Part shown: in pieces, positions 34,183 through 41,942 of the stretch | Position numbering within the stretch: position 1 is the first letter of the stretch | Layout: each line of letters starts with the position of its first letter | NCBI GenBank assembly: GCA_014584575.1 | Contig: JACTMP010000079.1 | Coordinates: 1 to 64,000, forward strand | DNA from: Chloroflexota bacterium | GTDB taxonomy: Bacteria; Chloroflexota; Anaerolineae; Promineifilales; Promineifilaceae | DNA: 64,000 nt | Direction of reading: 5' to 3' | Position numbers and translations under genes: made by a program | The notes under the pieces: model-generated | What the model saw: only the letters and a program-made list of their open reading frames with translations | The model's database searches: none | Told to the model about the DNA's origin: nothing

Positions 34183-34374
34183 ATGACCTTCGCTTTAACA
34201 ACTGCCGCTTTATCCGAAACTGTTTCCGCTGGTTTCACGCCCACCTGGGTCATTTTGATGATTGTGTTGTTGGTAGTGGCCTTGTTTGCCTGGGGGGTGG
34301 TCAACTCCTCCGGGGCGATGGGCCAGCCCAACAGCGCCGCCAATCAACCAAACCACCACGATGACCACCACTGA
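34183..34374 (+). CDS. Single-pass membrane microprotein with His-rich tail
   Basis: A 63-residue protein. AAGGAG (34172-34177) sits five bases before the ATG. It has one hydrophobic helix (WVILMIVLLVVALFAWGVV, about residues 21-39) and an Asn/Gln/His C-terminus ending NHHDDHH, which could bind metal. The strong ribosome site, the 14-bp spacing from the fadB-like gene and the coherent topology support a real gene. No family is recognised. Its stop is next to a hairpin repeat. Confidence 0.6.
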   Translation: MTFALTTAALSETVSAGFTPTWVILMIVLLVVALFAWGVVNSSGAMGQPNSAANQPNHHDDHH

Positions 34375-34375
34375 T

Positions 34376-34455
34376 GGTATTGGGTAATTGGGTAACTGGG
34401 TAATTACGCAATTACTCAATTACCCAATTCCCCAATTACCTAATCACCCAATCAC
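34376..34455. repeat. TAATTGGG hairpin repeat
   Basis: Octamer units GTAATTGG/GTAACTGG followed by inverted CAATTACC/CAATTACT units fill the gap between the microprotein and the acylase gene. This is the third copy of the family seen at 5045 and 24941. Confidence 0.88.
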
Positions 34456-34461
34456 CTCCCC

Positions 34462-36807
34462 ATGCCCTTTTTTAGCCAACAATGGGGTAAGAAATGGCTG
34501 CCGCAGGTGGACGGCCGTGTCTACCTCCCCTCCCTGCACCACCCCGTTACCATTCGCCGGGATCGGTGGGGCATTCCCCATATCGAAGCACAAAATCGCC
34601 ACGATTTGCTGCGGGCACAAGGGTTTGTCCACGCCCAGGAACGTTTCTGGCAAATGGAACTCAACCGGCGAGCGGCAAACGGCGCCCTGTCCGAATTGTT
34701 TGGCCGCCTGACGCTGGATACCGACCGGCTGGCGCGCACCCTCGGTTTTGCCCGATTGGCGCGGCAAACATGGGCCGGCCTCCCGCCTGATACACAGCTT
34801 GACCTTATTGCCTATGCGCAAGGGGTGAATGGTTGGCTGGCAACCGGCCCGGCACTGCCCCTTGAATTCAGCCTGATCCGGCATCAGCCCACACCCTGGG
34901 AGCCGTTGGATAGTGTGGCTTACGGCCGTCTGCAAATGTGGGCCCTCACCAACGGCGCATCGGGTGAATTTGTGCAGGCGCAGTTGGCACACGCCCACAG
35001 CCCGGAAATGGCCGCCGATGTGGGCTTGCGGTATCCGGCAGAAAACCCCACCACCCTACCCCACGGCATTGAGATTGGCGGCCTCAAGCTAGACGGGCTG
35101 GTCGGTGTTTGGGCGAACCCGTTTCAGGGCAAAGGGGCTTTGGACGGACTGGGGCGCGGCAGCAATGGCTGGGTCATTGCCCCGGAGCGCAGCGCCACCG
35201 GGCGGGCCATTTTGTGTAACGACATGCACCTGCCGGTAGGGTCGCCCTCACTGTGGTATACCATGCACCTGCGCAGCGGCGATGGGTTGCACGTGACCGG
35301 TTTTACCCAGCCCGGTCTGCCCTACGTGCTGGTGGGGCACAACGAGCTGATCGCCTGGGGCGCTACCCTGTCCTACGTAGACGGTGAAGATTTTTTCCTG
35401 GAGCGACTGCATCCGCACCACCCTGGTTATTACGAGTTCATGGGACAGTGGCAGGCAGCAACCGTGGTGACGGAAGAGATCAAGGTGCGCGGACGGCCGT
35501 CGCACCAAGAGACAATCACCATCACCCGGCATGGGCCATTAGTGAATGGTGTTCTCGTTGACTACGCGCAGCCGGTGGCGTACTGCTCCACCGCTTTACA
35601 GCCGGATGTGGGGCTGGATGGCTTCCGGCGGCTGAATGAGGCGCAGGATTGGGGGGAATTTGTCACGGCCGTGTCCCACATTCATTCCCCTTCCCTCAAC
35701 CTGCTGTACGCCGACCGGCAGGGCAATATCGGCTACTACGTCTCCGGGCTGGCCCCCGTCCGCGCCAATGGGGATGGCCTGACGCCCGTTCCAGGCTGGA
35801 CGGGTGCATATGAATGGGAAGATTATGTGCCCTTTGCCGAGATGCCCCACGCCCTGAACCCGGCGCAAGGCTACATCGTCAGCGCCAACCACCGCATTGT
35901 GAACGAAGAGTACCCGCACTATCTGGGCAGTGTGTGGCGCAACGGCTACCGCGCCCGGCGCATTGAGGAGATGATCAACAACTGCCCTACCATTTCCCTG
36001 GCCGACTGCCGCGCCATGCACCTGGACGTGGCCCACATTCCGGGACGTGAGTTGGTGGAATTGTTGACCGGATTGGAAACCAGCAATCCTGAGGCGGCGC
36101 TGGCGTTAGGGCTGCTGCGAGCGTGGGACGGCCGTCTGACCACAGACAGCGTAGGCGGCACAGTGTATGAGGTATTCATTCGCCAGTTGAGTGAAGCACT
36201 GCTGACGCCTCATTTTTCACAGCCGTTCCAGGAACAACTCCTGGGAAAAGGTGGTCATCCCTTATTGCAACCGGTGAATGATTTCCAGGGGCAATGGCTG
36301 GTCTCGTTGCTGCGGATAGTGGGCGCAGGGGCGGCGCGTTGGGGGGTGAATGAGGCGCTGTTGGTACGGTGTCTGGCGCAGACGACGGCCGTGTTGCGCC
36401 AAAAATGTGGGCCAGACCCGGCAAACTGGCAATGGGGGCGGTTGCACCGGGTGACGTTTGCCCATGCGTTGGGTGTGGTACCGGGGTTGGGGCGACTGTT
36501 TAACCAGGGGCCATACCCCATTGGCGGCGATGAAAACACGGTGTTGCAAACCGGCATCCGCGCCGATTCGCCCTATGACAACAATGCCATTTCAGTTTCC
36601 ACGCGGTTGATTGTGGATTTGGGTGAAGGAATGCCCGCCTGGGGCATTCATCCACCGGGGCAGTCAGGGCATATGGGCAGTCTGCATTATGGCGATTTGA
36701 TTCAGCCCTGGTTAGATGGGGAGTATTACCAGATGGCGTGGGATGAGGCGGCAGTCACGGCCGTGACATGCCATGTAGTGGAGCTGCGGCCGACTGGTGG
36801 GAATTAG
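34462..36807 (+). CDS. Penicillin acylase family amidohydrolase
   Basis: A 781-residue Ntn-hydrolase precursor. The alpha part includes RDRWGIPHIEAQNRHDLL and GFVHAQERFWQME. The predicted autocleavage site is Gly-Ser in GRGSNGWVIAPERSA, making Ser the N-terminal nucleophile of the beta chain (about residue 236). Family members hydrolyse beta-lactam side chains, N-acyl homoserine lactones or other amides. There is no clear signal peptide, so the precursor may stay in the cytoplasm, which is unusual since most homologues are exported. The substrate is unknown. Start is the ATG at 34462, directly after the repeat. Confidence 0.88.
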   Translation: MPFFSQQWGKKWLPQVDGRVYLPSLHHPVTIRRDRWGIPHIEAQNRHDLLRAQGFVHAQERFWQMELNRRAANGALSELFGRLTLDTDRLARTLGFARLARQTWAGLPPDTQLDLIAYAQGVNGWLATGPALPLEFSLIRHQPTPWEPLDSVAYGRLQMWALTNGASGEFVQAQLAHAHSPEMAADVGLRYPAENPTTLPHGIEIGGLKLDGLVGVWANPFQGKGALDGLGRGSNGWVIAPERSATGRAILCNDMHLPVGSPSLWYTMHLRSGDGLHVTGFTQPGLPYVLVGHNELIAWGATLSYVDGEDFFLERLHPHHPGYYEFMGQWQAATVVTEEIKVRGRPSHQETITITRHGPLVNGVLVDYAQPVAYCSTALQPDVGLDGFRRLNEAQDWGEFVTAVSHIHSPSLNLLYADRQGNIGYYVSGLAPVRANGDGLTPVPGWTGAYEWEDYVPFAEMPHALNPAQGYIVSANHRIVNEEYPHYLGSVWRNGYRARRIEEMINNCPTISLADCRAMHLDVAHIPGRELVELLTGLETSNPEAALALGLLRAWDGRLTTDSVGGTVYEVFIRQLSEALLTPHFSQPFQEQLLGKGGHPLLQPVNDFQGQWLVSLLRIVGAGAARWGVNEALLVRCLAQTTAVLRQKCGPDPANWQWGRLHRVTFAHALGVVPGLGRLFNQGPYPIGGDENTVLQTGIRADSPYDNNAISVSTRLIVDLGEGMPAWGIHPPGQSGHMGSLHYGDLIQPWLDGEYYQMAWDEAAVTAVTCHVVELRPTGGN

Positions 36808-36864
36808 GAGATTGGGAGATTAGGAGATTGGGCAATCTCTCAATCTCTCAATCTCTCAATCTCC
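36806..36864. repeat. GAGATTG/GGAGATTA hairpin between convergent genes
   Basis: Direct GGAGATTG units and inverted CAATCTCT units separate the 3' ends of the acylase (+) and kinase (-) genes. The position fits a bidirectional transcription end, but no canonical T tract is present. The right arm overlaps the last codons of the kinase gene. Confidence 0.85.
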
Positions 36865-38880
36865 CTCTCCCCCTCCGGCCACCCAATCCATCACCGCCTG
36901 CACGGCGGGCAGGTTCCGTTCAAAGTCACTCACGCGATAATCGGGCAGCAAGACTGAGATGGCGGGAATACCTTGTGCATCCAGCCAATTGGTGACATCG
37001 CCCGTCACTTCCTGGTTAACCAACGTTTCAAAGTCCGCAACACGATAATCGGCCGCTGTGCCATACACCTGGGCCAACGGCCGTGAAGTCACCGACTCGT
37101 CCGCACACGCCCCGGGGGATGACAGACCTAAAGCCGCCCGCCCCTGCCAAAAAACAACCGCTTGCACCATTGGCTGCTGCAAAAAATCGGCCAACGCCCG
37201 CACCTCTGGTTCCGAGAACGGGGCGGCGCCGCCTAAACCTGGCTGTGGCGCACCACCCCACAACGGGTCGGCCGTCCAGCGGCAGTCCCAGTTGCGGTTC
37301 AGGTCTACGCCGTTATCATTCAGGCGGCCCGGCAGTTGGCCGGGGGCAGCGGCGCTGTCGGGGTTTACGTTGGGCAAGATAAACAGGGAAATCTCTGGGG
37401 GAATCTCGTCCAGATGCTCGCTGAAATAGGCGATCATCTCTTCGGCCAACAGAACACTGCCGGGCGCAAAACCGGCATGAAGACCACCAATGAGCACAAC
37501 GGCCGTGCCGCCAGCGCCAAAACGCACGGCCGTTAGGGGCGTATCATTCACCGAGCGGCCAATTTCCAGGGTGGCCGGTGTGGGGAATGGCGTGGGCAGT
37601 ACGGCCGTAGCCGTGGGCGTCGCCGTGTCCGTCGGCAGGGCGCTGACCACCGCATCCGGCGGTTCACTGACAGCAGGTGTCAAGGAGGTGCCAAAAGCAT
37701 CGTTTATGGGAATGTTTGTGGGGGGTGGCGGCAGGGGTGTCTCCTCCGGCAAGCTGTTCAAAAGTGCCGCGCCGCCGGCCACAAACAGCAAAAATACCAA
37801 TAAAAAGCCGCCCACCAACCACCATCTGTGCTTCTTTGCCGGTGGGTTGGCCGGCGGCGCGGGTAATTCCGGGGCCGGTTTTTCAAACGTCAAGGCGGCG
37901 GCGCCCACCTGGGTCGGCGGCTCGGTGCGCGGTGGTGGAGGGGAAACCAGTTGCGGCGCGGCCGGCAGCGCCTTCGCCTCAGCCGGAGAAGCGGCCACCA
38001 CTGGCGGCAAATCCATTGTCGCTGTCGCCTCTGTCTCCCCTGCTTTACCAACCGTCAATGCTGGATAATTGCCGGTCAGGGTTACGGTCAACGCTTCCAT
38101 CAACTCCTGGGCGCTGGCAAAACGCGCCTCCCGGTCTTTAGCCAGCGCTTTTTGGATGACGGTGTCACAATCGGGCGGCAGCCCTGGATTAACTGCCAGA
38201 ATACTGGGGGGTGGTTCCAACACGTGCGCCATCAACTGCTTGACCGGTGTTTCCGCCTGAAATGGTTTGCGCCCGGTCAGGCTTTCAAAGAGGATGACGC
38301 CGAGCATGTAGATGTCGGAACGGCCGTCTATCTGCTTCTCACCATGAATCTGCTCTGGACTCATGTAGGCCGGGGTGCCAATGACGCCGCTGCCGGTGAG
38401 GTCGGCCGTTTCCTGGGTCAACTTCACAATGCCAAAATCCGAAAGAAAGGCGTTATGGTACTGGTCGAAGAGGATGTTACCTGGCTTCAAGTCTCGATGA
38501 ATCACACCCTGGCGGTGTGCGTGGTCTAGCGCCGACCCTATGCGACGCAAGATGGGCAGCAAATCGGGCGGCGTCAGCGGGTGTGACTGTATACGTTCGG
38601 CCAACGAGCCACCGGGCATGTAGCGCATCACCAGATAAAGCTGGTCATCATCTTCGCCAAAGTCATACACGGGCACAATGGCCGGGTGTTCGAGCGTGGC
38701 TACCGTGCGTGCCTCTCGTTCAAAACGGCCCCGCAGCGCCGGATCATCCCGTAGCGCCTGGTGGATTACTTTTAGCGCCACATCACGACCAAAACGGGGA
38801 TCATGCGCCAGGTAAACCGTGGCCATGCCGCCACGCCCTAACTCTGACTTTATCTGGTATCGCCCCAGCGTGTTATTCAA
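36856..38880 (-). CDS. Receptor-like Ser/Thr protein kinase with degenerate M14 carboxypeptidase ectodomain
   Basis: A 674-residue PknB-like kinase. The glycine loop is GRGGMATVY, with Lys37 in ALK, HRD at 128-130 and DFG at 148-150; all catalytic residues are present. After an Ala/Pro linker one transmembrane helix (about 353-375) leads to a Thr/Pro stalk. The ectodomain (about 437-674) resembles zinc carboxypeptidases: GGLHAG (465-470), DLNRNW (527-532, with the substrate-binding Asn-Arg) and FSEPEVRAL (555-563). The HxxE zinc motif lacks its Glu (Phe471), and the third-ligand His is not seen, so peptidase activity is unlikely. The fold may sense peptides such as cell-wall stems. Confidence 0.82.
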   Translation of the reverse strand: MNNTLGRYQIKSELGRGGMATVYLAHDPRFGRDVALKVIHQALRDDPALRGRFEREARTVATLEHPAIVPVYDFGEDDDQLYLVMRYMPGGSLAERIQSHPLTPPDLLPILRRIGSALDHAHRQGVIHRDLKPGNILFDQYHNAFLSDFGIVKLTQETADLTGSGVIGTPAYMSPEQIHGEKQIDGRSDIYMLGVILFESLTGRKPFQAETPVKQLMAHVLEPPPSILAVNPGLPPDCDTVIQKALAKDREARFASAQELMEALTVTLTGNYPALTVGKAGETEATATMDLPPVVAASPAEAKALPAAPQLVSPPPPRTEPPTQVGAAALTFEKPAPELPAPPANPPAKKHRWWLVGGFLLVFLLFVAGGAALLNSLPEETPLPPPPTNIPINDAFGTSLTPAVSEPPDAVVSALPTDTATPTATAVLPTPFPTPATLEIGRSVNDTPLTAVRFGAGGTAVVLIGGLHAGFAPGSVLLAEEMIAYFSEHLDEIPPEISLFILPNVNPDSAAAPGQLPGRLNDNGVDLNRNWDCRWTADPLWGGAPQPGLGGAAPFSEPEVRALADFLQQPMVQAVVFWQGRAALGLSSPGACADESVTSRPLAQVYGTAADYRVADFETLVNQEVTGDVTNWLDAQGIPAISVLLPDYRVSDFERNLPAVQAVMDWVAGGGEGD

Positions 38881-39085
38881 AGCAGTACCGACTCCTCACA
38901 AAGGTGATCATATGCGCGTCGTATTGTAGGCAGGATCAGATAGAATGTAAACCAATCGGTGGTGGGTGTACGGCCGTTAGTAGGCCGTTAGCAGGCTGTT
39001 CTCTAACCATTACATCACCCACCAAAGGGAACGCCATGTGCCTCATCTCTCCTGACAGCTACACCCTTATATGACATAAGTATGT
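38881..39085. other. Non-coding region between divergent genes
   Basis: Part of the 368-bp gap between the kinase (-) and the DUF4388 gene (+). It contains an ACGGCCGT octamer near 38971 followed by two GTTAG repeats (GCCGTTAGTAG/GCCGTTAGCAG). Frames here are short and overlap the kinase start, so I see no gene. Confidence 0.6.
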
Positions 39086-39114
39086 TTGACTTGCCATTTT
39101 CCGCCATGTATAAT
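39086..39114 (+). promoter_or_regulatory. Strong sigma70-type promoter
   Basis: TTGACT (39086-39091) and a perfect TATAAT (39109-39114) with 17-bp spacing. It would give a leader of about 130 nt before the DUF4388 gene at 39249. Confidence 0.8.
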
Positions 39115-39248
39115 GCCCTCGGTAAAGGGACTGTTGAGGAAAAACCTATCCTCACTCTACATTTTCAAACAACACACAACGCAGCAGCACAATCATAAAT
39201 GCGTTTGTCTTATTCTAACCAAACCAGAACAATGCAGGAATAAAAACT

Positions 39249-40088
39249 ATGGCCCTTAAAGGCAACCTGCGAGATTTCTCAACAACACAACTACTCAATC
39301 TCATCAATCTTGCCAGAAAGACCGGGACGCTAACCATTCAACACAGTGGCGAATCTGCCCATATGTCATTCCGCGAAGGCAAACTGATCTATGCCTACAT
39401 GGGAGACCATGACAGCAACCACCTGGCCCAGATATTGCAGCACAGTGGTAAGCTATCTGCCGAGCAAGCCCAGATTATACAGGCGCACGCCGAAGGTAAA
39501 AGCGACAAACAGTTGGGGCACTTGCTGATCACGGCCGGTCGTGTCACCCAAAATGACATCATCCAGAGTGTGCGGCAAAATGTCCTGGATATTGTCTACC
39601 GGCTGTTTACGTGGGCTGAAGGTATCTTTCGTTTTGAAGCCAACAGGCTACCTTCGCCAGGGCACATTACCATCCCCATTGATCTGGAAAGTGTCATTAT
39701 GGAGGGCAGCCGCCGCCTCAAGGAATGGGAAGTGCTGCAAGAAGAACTGCCCGACCTGGACGTTTCTCTACAATTTACCGACCGCCCCGATGCCCGGCTG
39801 CGCAACATCAACCTGACGGTGGAAGAGTGGCGCGTTGTCTCTTTTGTGAACCCACGCAACACCATCCGGCAAATCGCTAAAGCCAACAACCTGAGCGAGT
39901 TTGAGATACGCCGCATTGTCTATGGCATGTTACAGGCCGGGCTGGTTGAATTTGTAGACAGACCCAAACCGGTGGCTGTCGCCGAAGTGGGTGATGCCCG
40001 GAGGCCCAAGCGTCAGGCCGTGGAACAACCGCCGGATGTGAAACGCTCCGTCGTCGAAAGGTTAATTGATCGCATTAAAAGCATTTAG
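39249..40088 (+). CDS. DUF4388 (PatA-like N-terminal) domain protein
   Basis: A 279-residue soluble protein. The N-terminus MALKGNLRDFSTTQLLNLI with GTLTIQHSGESAHMSFREGK is the DUF4388 domain, first seen in the cyanobacterial regulator PatA. It is followed by a winged-helix-like region (residues ~170-235: SFVNPRNTIRQIAKANNLSE, then RRIVYGMLQAGLVEF) and a basic tail. Such proteins are often coupled to small GTPases of the MglA kind, and a GTPase gene follows 109 bp downstream. A role as adaptor or GTPase-linked signal protein is likely but not shown. The strong promoter at 39086 serves it. Confidence 0.8.
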   Translation: MALKGNLRDFSTTQLLNLINLARKTGTLTIQHSGESAHMSFREGKLIYAYMGDHDSNHLAQILQHSGKLSAEQAQIIQAHAEGKSDKQLGHLLITAGRVTQNDIIQSVRQNVLDIVYRLFTWAEGIFRFEANRLPSPGHITIPIDLESVIMEGSRRLKEWEVLQEELPDLDVSLQFTDRPDARLRNINLTVEEWRVVSFVNPRNTIRQIAKANNLSEFEIRRIVYGMLQAGLVEFVDRPKPVAVAEVGDARRPKRQAVEQPPDVKRSVVERLIDRIKSI

Positions 40089-40197
40089 CCCTCTGGCGCC
40101 GAGTTATTTATTTTTCCAATCTATCAACATGACGGTGCCCGGCGCTGAAGCTGACATGCTTTACCAGACACATATTTATTGATAAAGGCTGTTATTT

Positions 40198-40737
40198 ATG
40201 CAAGCTGTAAAAATGGTAATCACTGGCCCCTTTTCGGCGGGAAAAACTGAGTTTATTGGTTCGGTTAGTGAAATTGATGTTGTTTCCACCGAAAGAAAAA
40301 TCTCCAGTGCGGCCGAACAAATTAAAGAAACAACCACTGTGGCTATGGATTTCGGCCGTATCACAGTCGGGGATGATCTGGTGCTTTATCTATTTGGCAC
40401 GCCGGGCCAACGTCGGTTTGACTTCATGTGGGATATTCTTTCACAAGGCATGTTGGGTTTTGTGGTCATGGTGGACAGCACAAAACCGGAGACTTTTCGG
40501 GAAGCCAAACGAATTCTGGAAACTTTTGAAAGTTATGCCTCAACGCCATATGTTGTTGCTGCAAACAAACAAGATATGGAAGATGCCTGGGAGCCAGAGG
40601 ATTTGCGCATTATCTTGCGGTTACGCCAGGAAGTGAAGATTTTGCCCTGTGTGGCCACAGACAAAGAGAGCGTCAAAAACGTCCTTTTGGAGCTCTTGTA
40701 CTCAATCCTGGAACAGCTTGATCAGGCAAACCAGTAA
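40198..40737 (+). CDS. Small Ras-like/MglA-type GTPase
   Basis: A 179-residue GTP-binding protein: P-loop GPFSAGKTEF (residues 10-19), switch region with KETTTVAMDFG, G3 motif as GTPGQ in place of DxxGQ, and G4 ANKQD. The substitution of the G3 Asp by Thr-Pro context (LFGTPGQRRF) is typical for this prokaryotic subgroup. Homologues act with DUF4388 and Roadblock proteins in surface motility or polarity. No Roadblock gene is adjacent. It probably shares the promoter at 39086 with the DUF4388 gene. Start is the ATG at 40198; TTGATAAAGG lies upstream as a weak ribosome site. Confidence 0.85.
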   Translation: MQAVKMVITGPFSAGKTEFIGSVSEIDVVSTERKISSAAEQIKETTTVAMDFGRITVGDDLVLYLFGTPGQRRFDFMWDILSQGMLGFVVMVDSTKPETFREAKRILETFESYASTPYVVAANKQDMEDAWEPEDLRIILRLRQEVKILPCVATDKESVKNVLLELLYSILEQLDQANQ

Positions 40738-40999
40738 ATCAACCCTACATTCCATCACCTGCACCTGAGATGAACGCCTGTTGGCACACCACCTCGTCAA
40801 CAAGGCAACACCTGATTTCTGGCAGCGCTTATGCGCCGTTTACACGCCGTTTACGCGCCATTTACATCTCCTTTACTTTCTCTTCACATTATTTGAAATC
40901 TGCCAGTGCTACCATGCTGGCAAATTTAATTCCCTACGTCAGATTTTGTTATACTTGCTGTGGTCGGTTTCTAACCGCGCCACCTCAGACGTAACTGTT
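40738..40999. other. Non-coding region with possible promoter
   Basis: No convincing gene lies between the GTPase and the first alpha/beta hydrolase gene; the frames present are short and lack ribosome sites. Imperfect repeats CGCCGTTTACACGCCGTTTACGCGCCATTTACA-like (three short units of CGCCRTTTAC) occur near 40830-40865. Confidence 0.5.
40947..40955 (+). promoter_or_regulatory. Possible extended -10 promoter
   Basis: TGTTATACT (TGn plus TATACT) lies about 140 bp before the hydrolase start at 41096. No clear -35 is seen. Transcription from here would pass through the hairpin at 41001. Confidence 0.35.
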
Positions 41000-41000
41000 C

Positions 41001-41046
41001 AGACCTGGCAGGTTTTTCACCAACAATGTAAAAACCTGCCAGGTCT
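41001..41046. repeat. AGACCTGG hairpin
   Basis: Perfect 17-bp arms (41001-41017, 41030-41046) with a 12-nt loop; the inner arm ends in a run of five T/A pairs. The outer sequence AGACCTGGCAGG is shared with the hairpin at 62843. It could act as a terminator or leader structure. Confidence 0.85.
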
Positions 41047-41095
41047 ATCGTCCAACTTCTAACTGAGTTCTCTATCGTTTCCTGTTGAGGCCAAT

Positions 41096-41902
41096 GTGAG
41101 TTCAATTGTTACTGAACAAGGCATCCTTCATTACGAATCACTAGGCCGGGGCCAGCCGGTTATCCTTTTGCATGGCTGGATCAATTCATGGGATGTCTGG
41201 CGCGACATGATGATTGCGCTGGCTAAGACGGGCAAGTTTCGGGTCTATGCGCTTGATTTTTGGGGGTTTGGGGACTCGGCCAAGTTATCCAGTTCGCAAA
41301 ACACGGCCTTTCGCGTGGATAGTTATGCGGAGATGGTGCGGCAATTTATGGATTCGCTGGGTATCCAGCAGGCGCCGATATTTGGGCACTCGATGGGGGG
41401 AACGGTGGCGCTGCAAGTTTCGCTGACACACCCTCAGCGTGTGGAGCGGGTAGCTGTGGTCGGGTCGCCCATTATTGGTTCTTCGCTGAACCCGTTTCTG
41501 CAATTGGCTGGTTATGGTTCTGTGGCGAAACTGGTGTGGCGTTACCCCATCCTGCTCCATTCGATCATGCGCTTATTGCTGGCGAAGGACTCAAAAAAGG
41601 TGAGGGGGATGATCTTTCGGGATGTGCAAAGGACGACGATTGAGTCGTTTTTCCGCAGTATTGGTGATCTGCGCGAAACGGACTTGAGGAGCAAGCTGGT
41701 GGCGCTGGATATTCCCACGTTGGGTATCTATGGCGTGAAGGATAACATCGTGTCGCCGACAAACGCGCAGTTGCTTCAGGCCAATGTGCGGTCGTCAGAA
41801 GTTTCTATGCTGCAACGTTCGCGCCACTTTCCCATGACGGATGAGCCAGAGTTGTTTTTGGAAACGGTTAGCCATTTTTTGAACAATTCCAACCGTTCAT
41901 AA
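41096..41902 (+). CDS. Alpha/beta hydrolase (copy 1)
   Basis: A 268-residue hydrolase starting at GTG, with GAGG six bases upstream. It has the oxyanion HGW segment (LLHGWINSWDVW), GHSMGG with the nucleophilic Ser near residue 99, an acid in GIYGVKDNIVS and His in SRHFPM. Substrate unknown; candidates are esters or thioesters, given the lipid-type neighbours. It is related to the second hydrolase at 49456 (both open with HYExLGRGQP and GWxxSW), and the two bracket the reductase and histidine-kinase genes. Confidence 0.85.
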   Translation: MSSIVTEQGILHYESLGRGQPVILLHGWINSWDVWRDMMIALAKTGKFRVYALDFWGFGDSAKLSSSQNTAFRVDSYAEMVRQFMDSLGIQQAPIFGHSMGGTVALQVSLTHPQRVERVAVVGSPIIGSSLNPFLQLAGYGSVAKLVWRYPILLHSIMRLLLAKDSKKVRGMIFRDVQRTTIESFFRSIGDLRETDLRSKLVALDIPTLGIYGVKDNIVSPTNAQLLQANVRSSEVSMLQRSRHFPMTDEPELFLETVSHFLNNSNRS

Positions 41903-41942
41903 ACTGAAACGGTTTTAATGAGTGGCGACAAAGTAGAGTATC

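Noticed and set aside
40770..41062. Two overlapping short frames after the GTPase gene
   Set aside because: No ribosome sites, incompatible frames, and they run through the hairpin at 41001.
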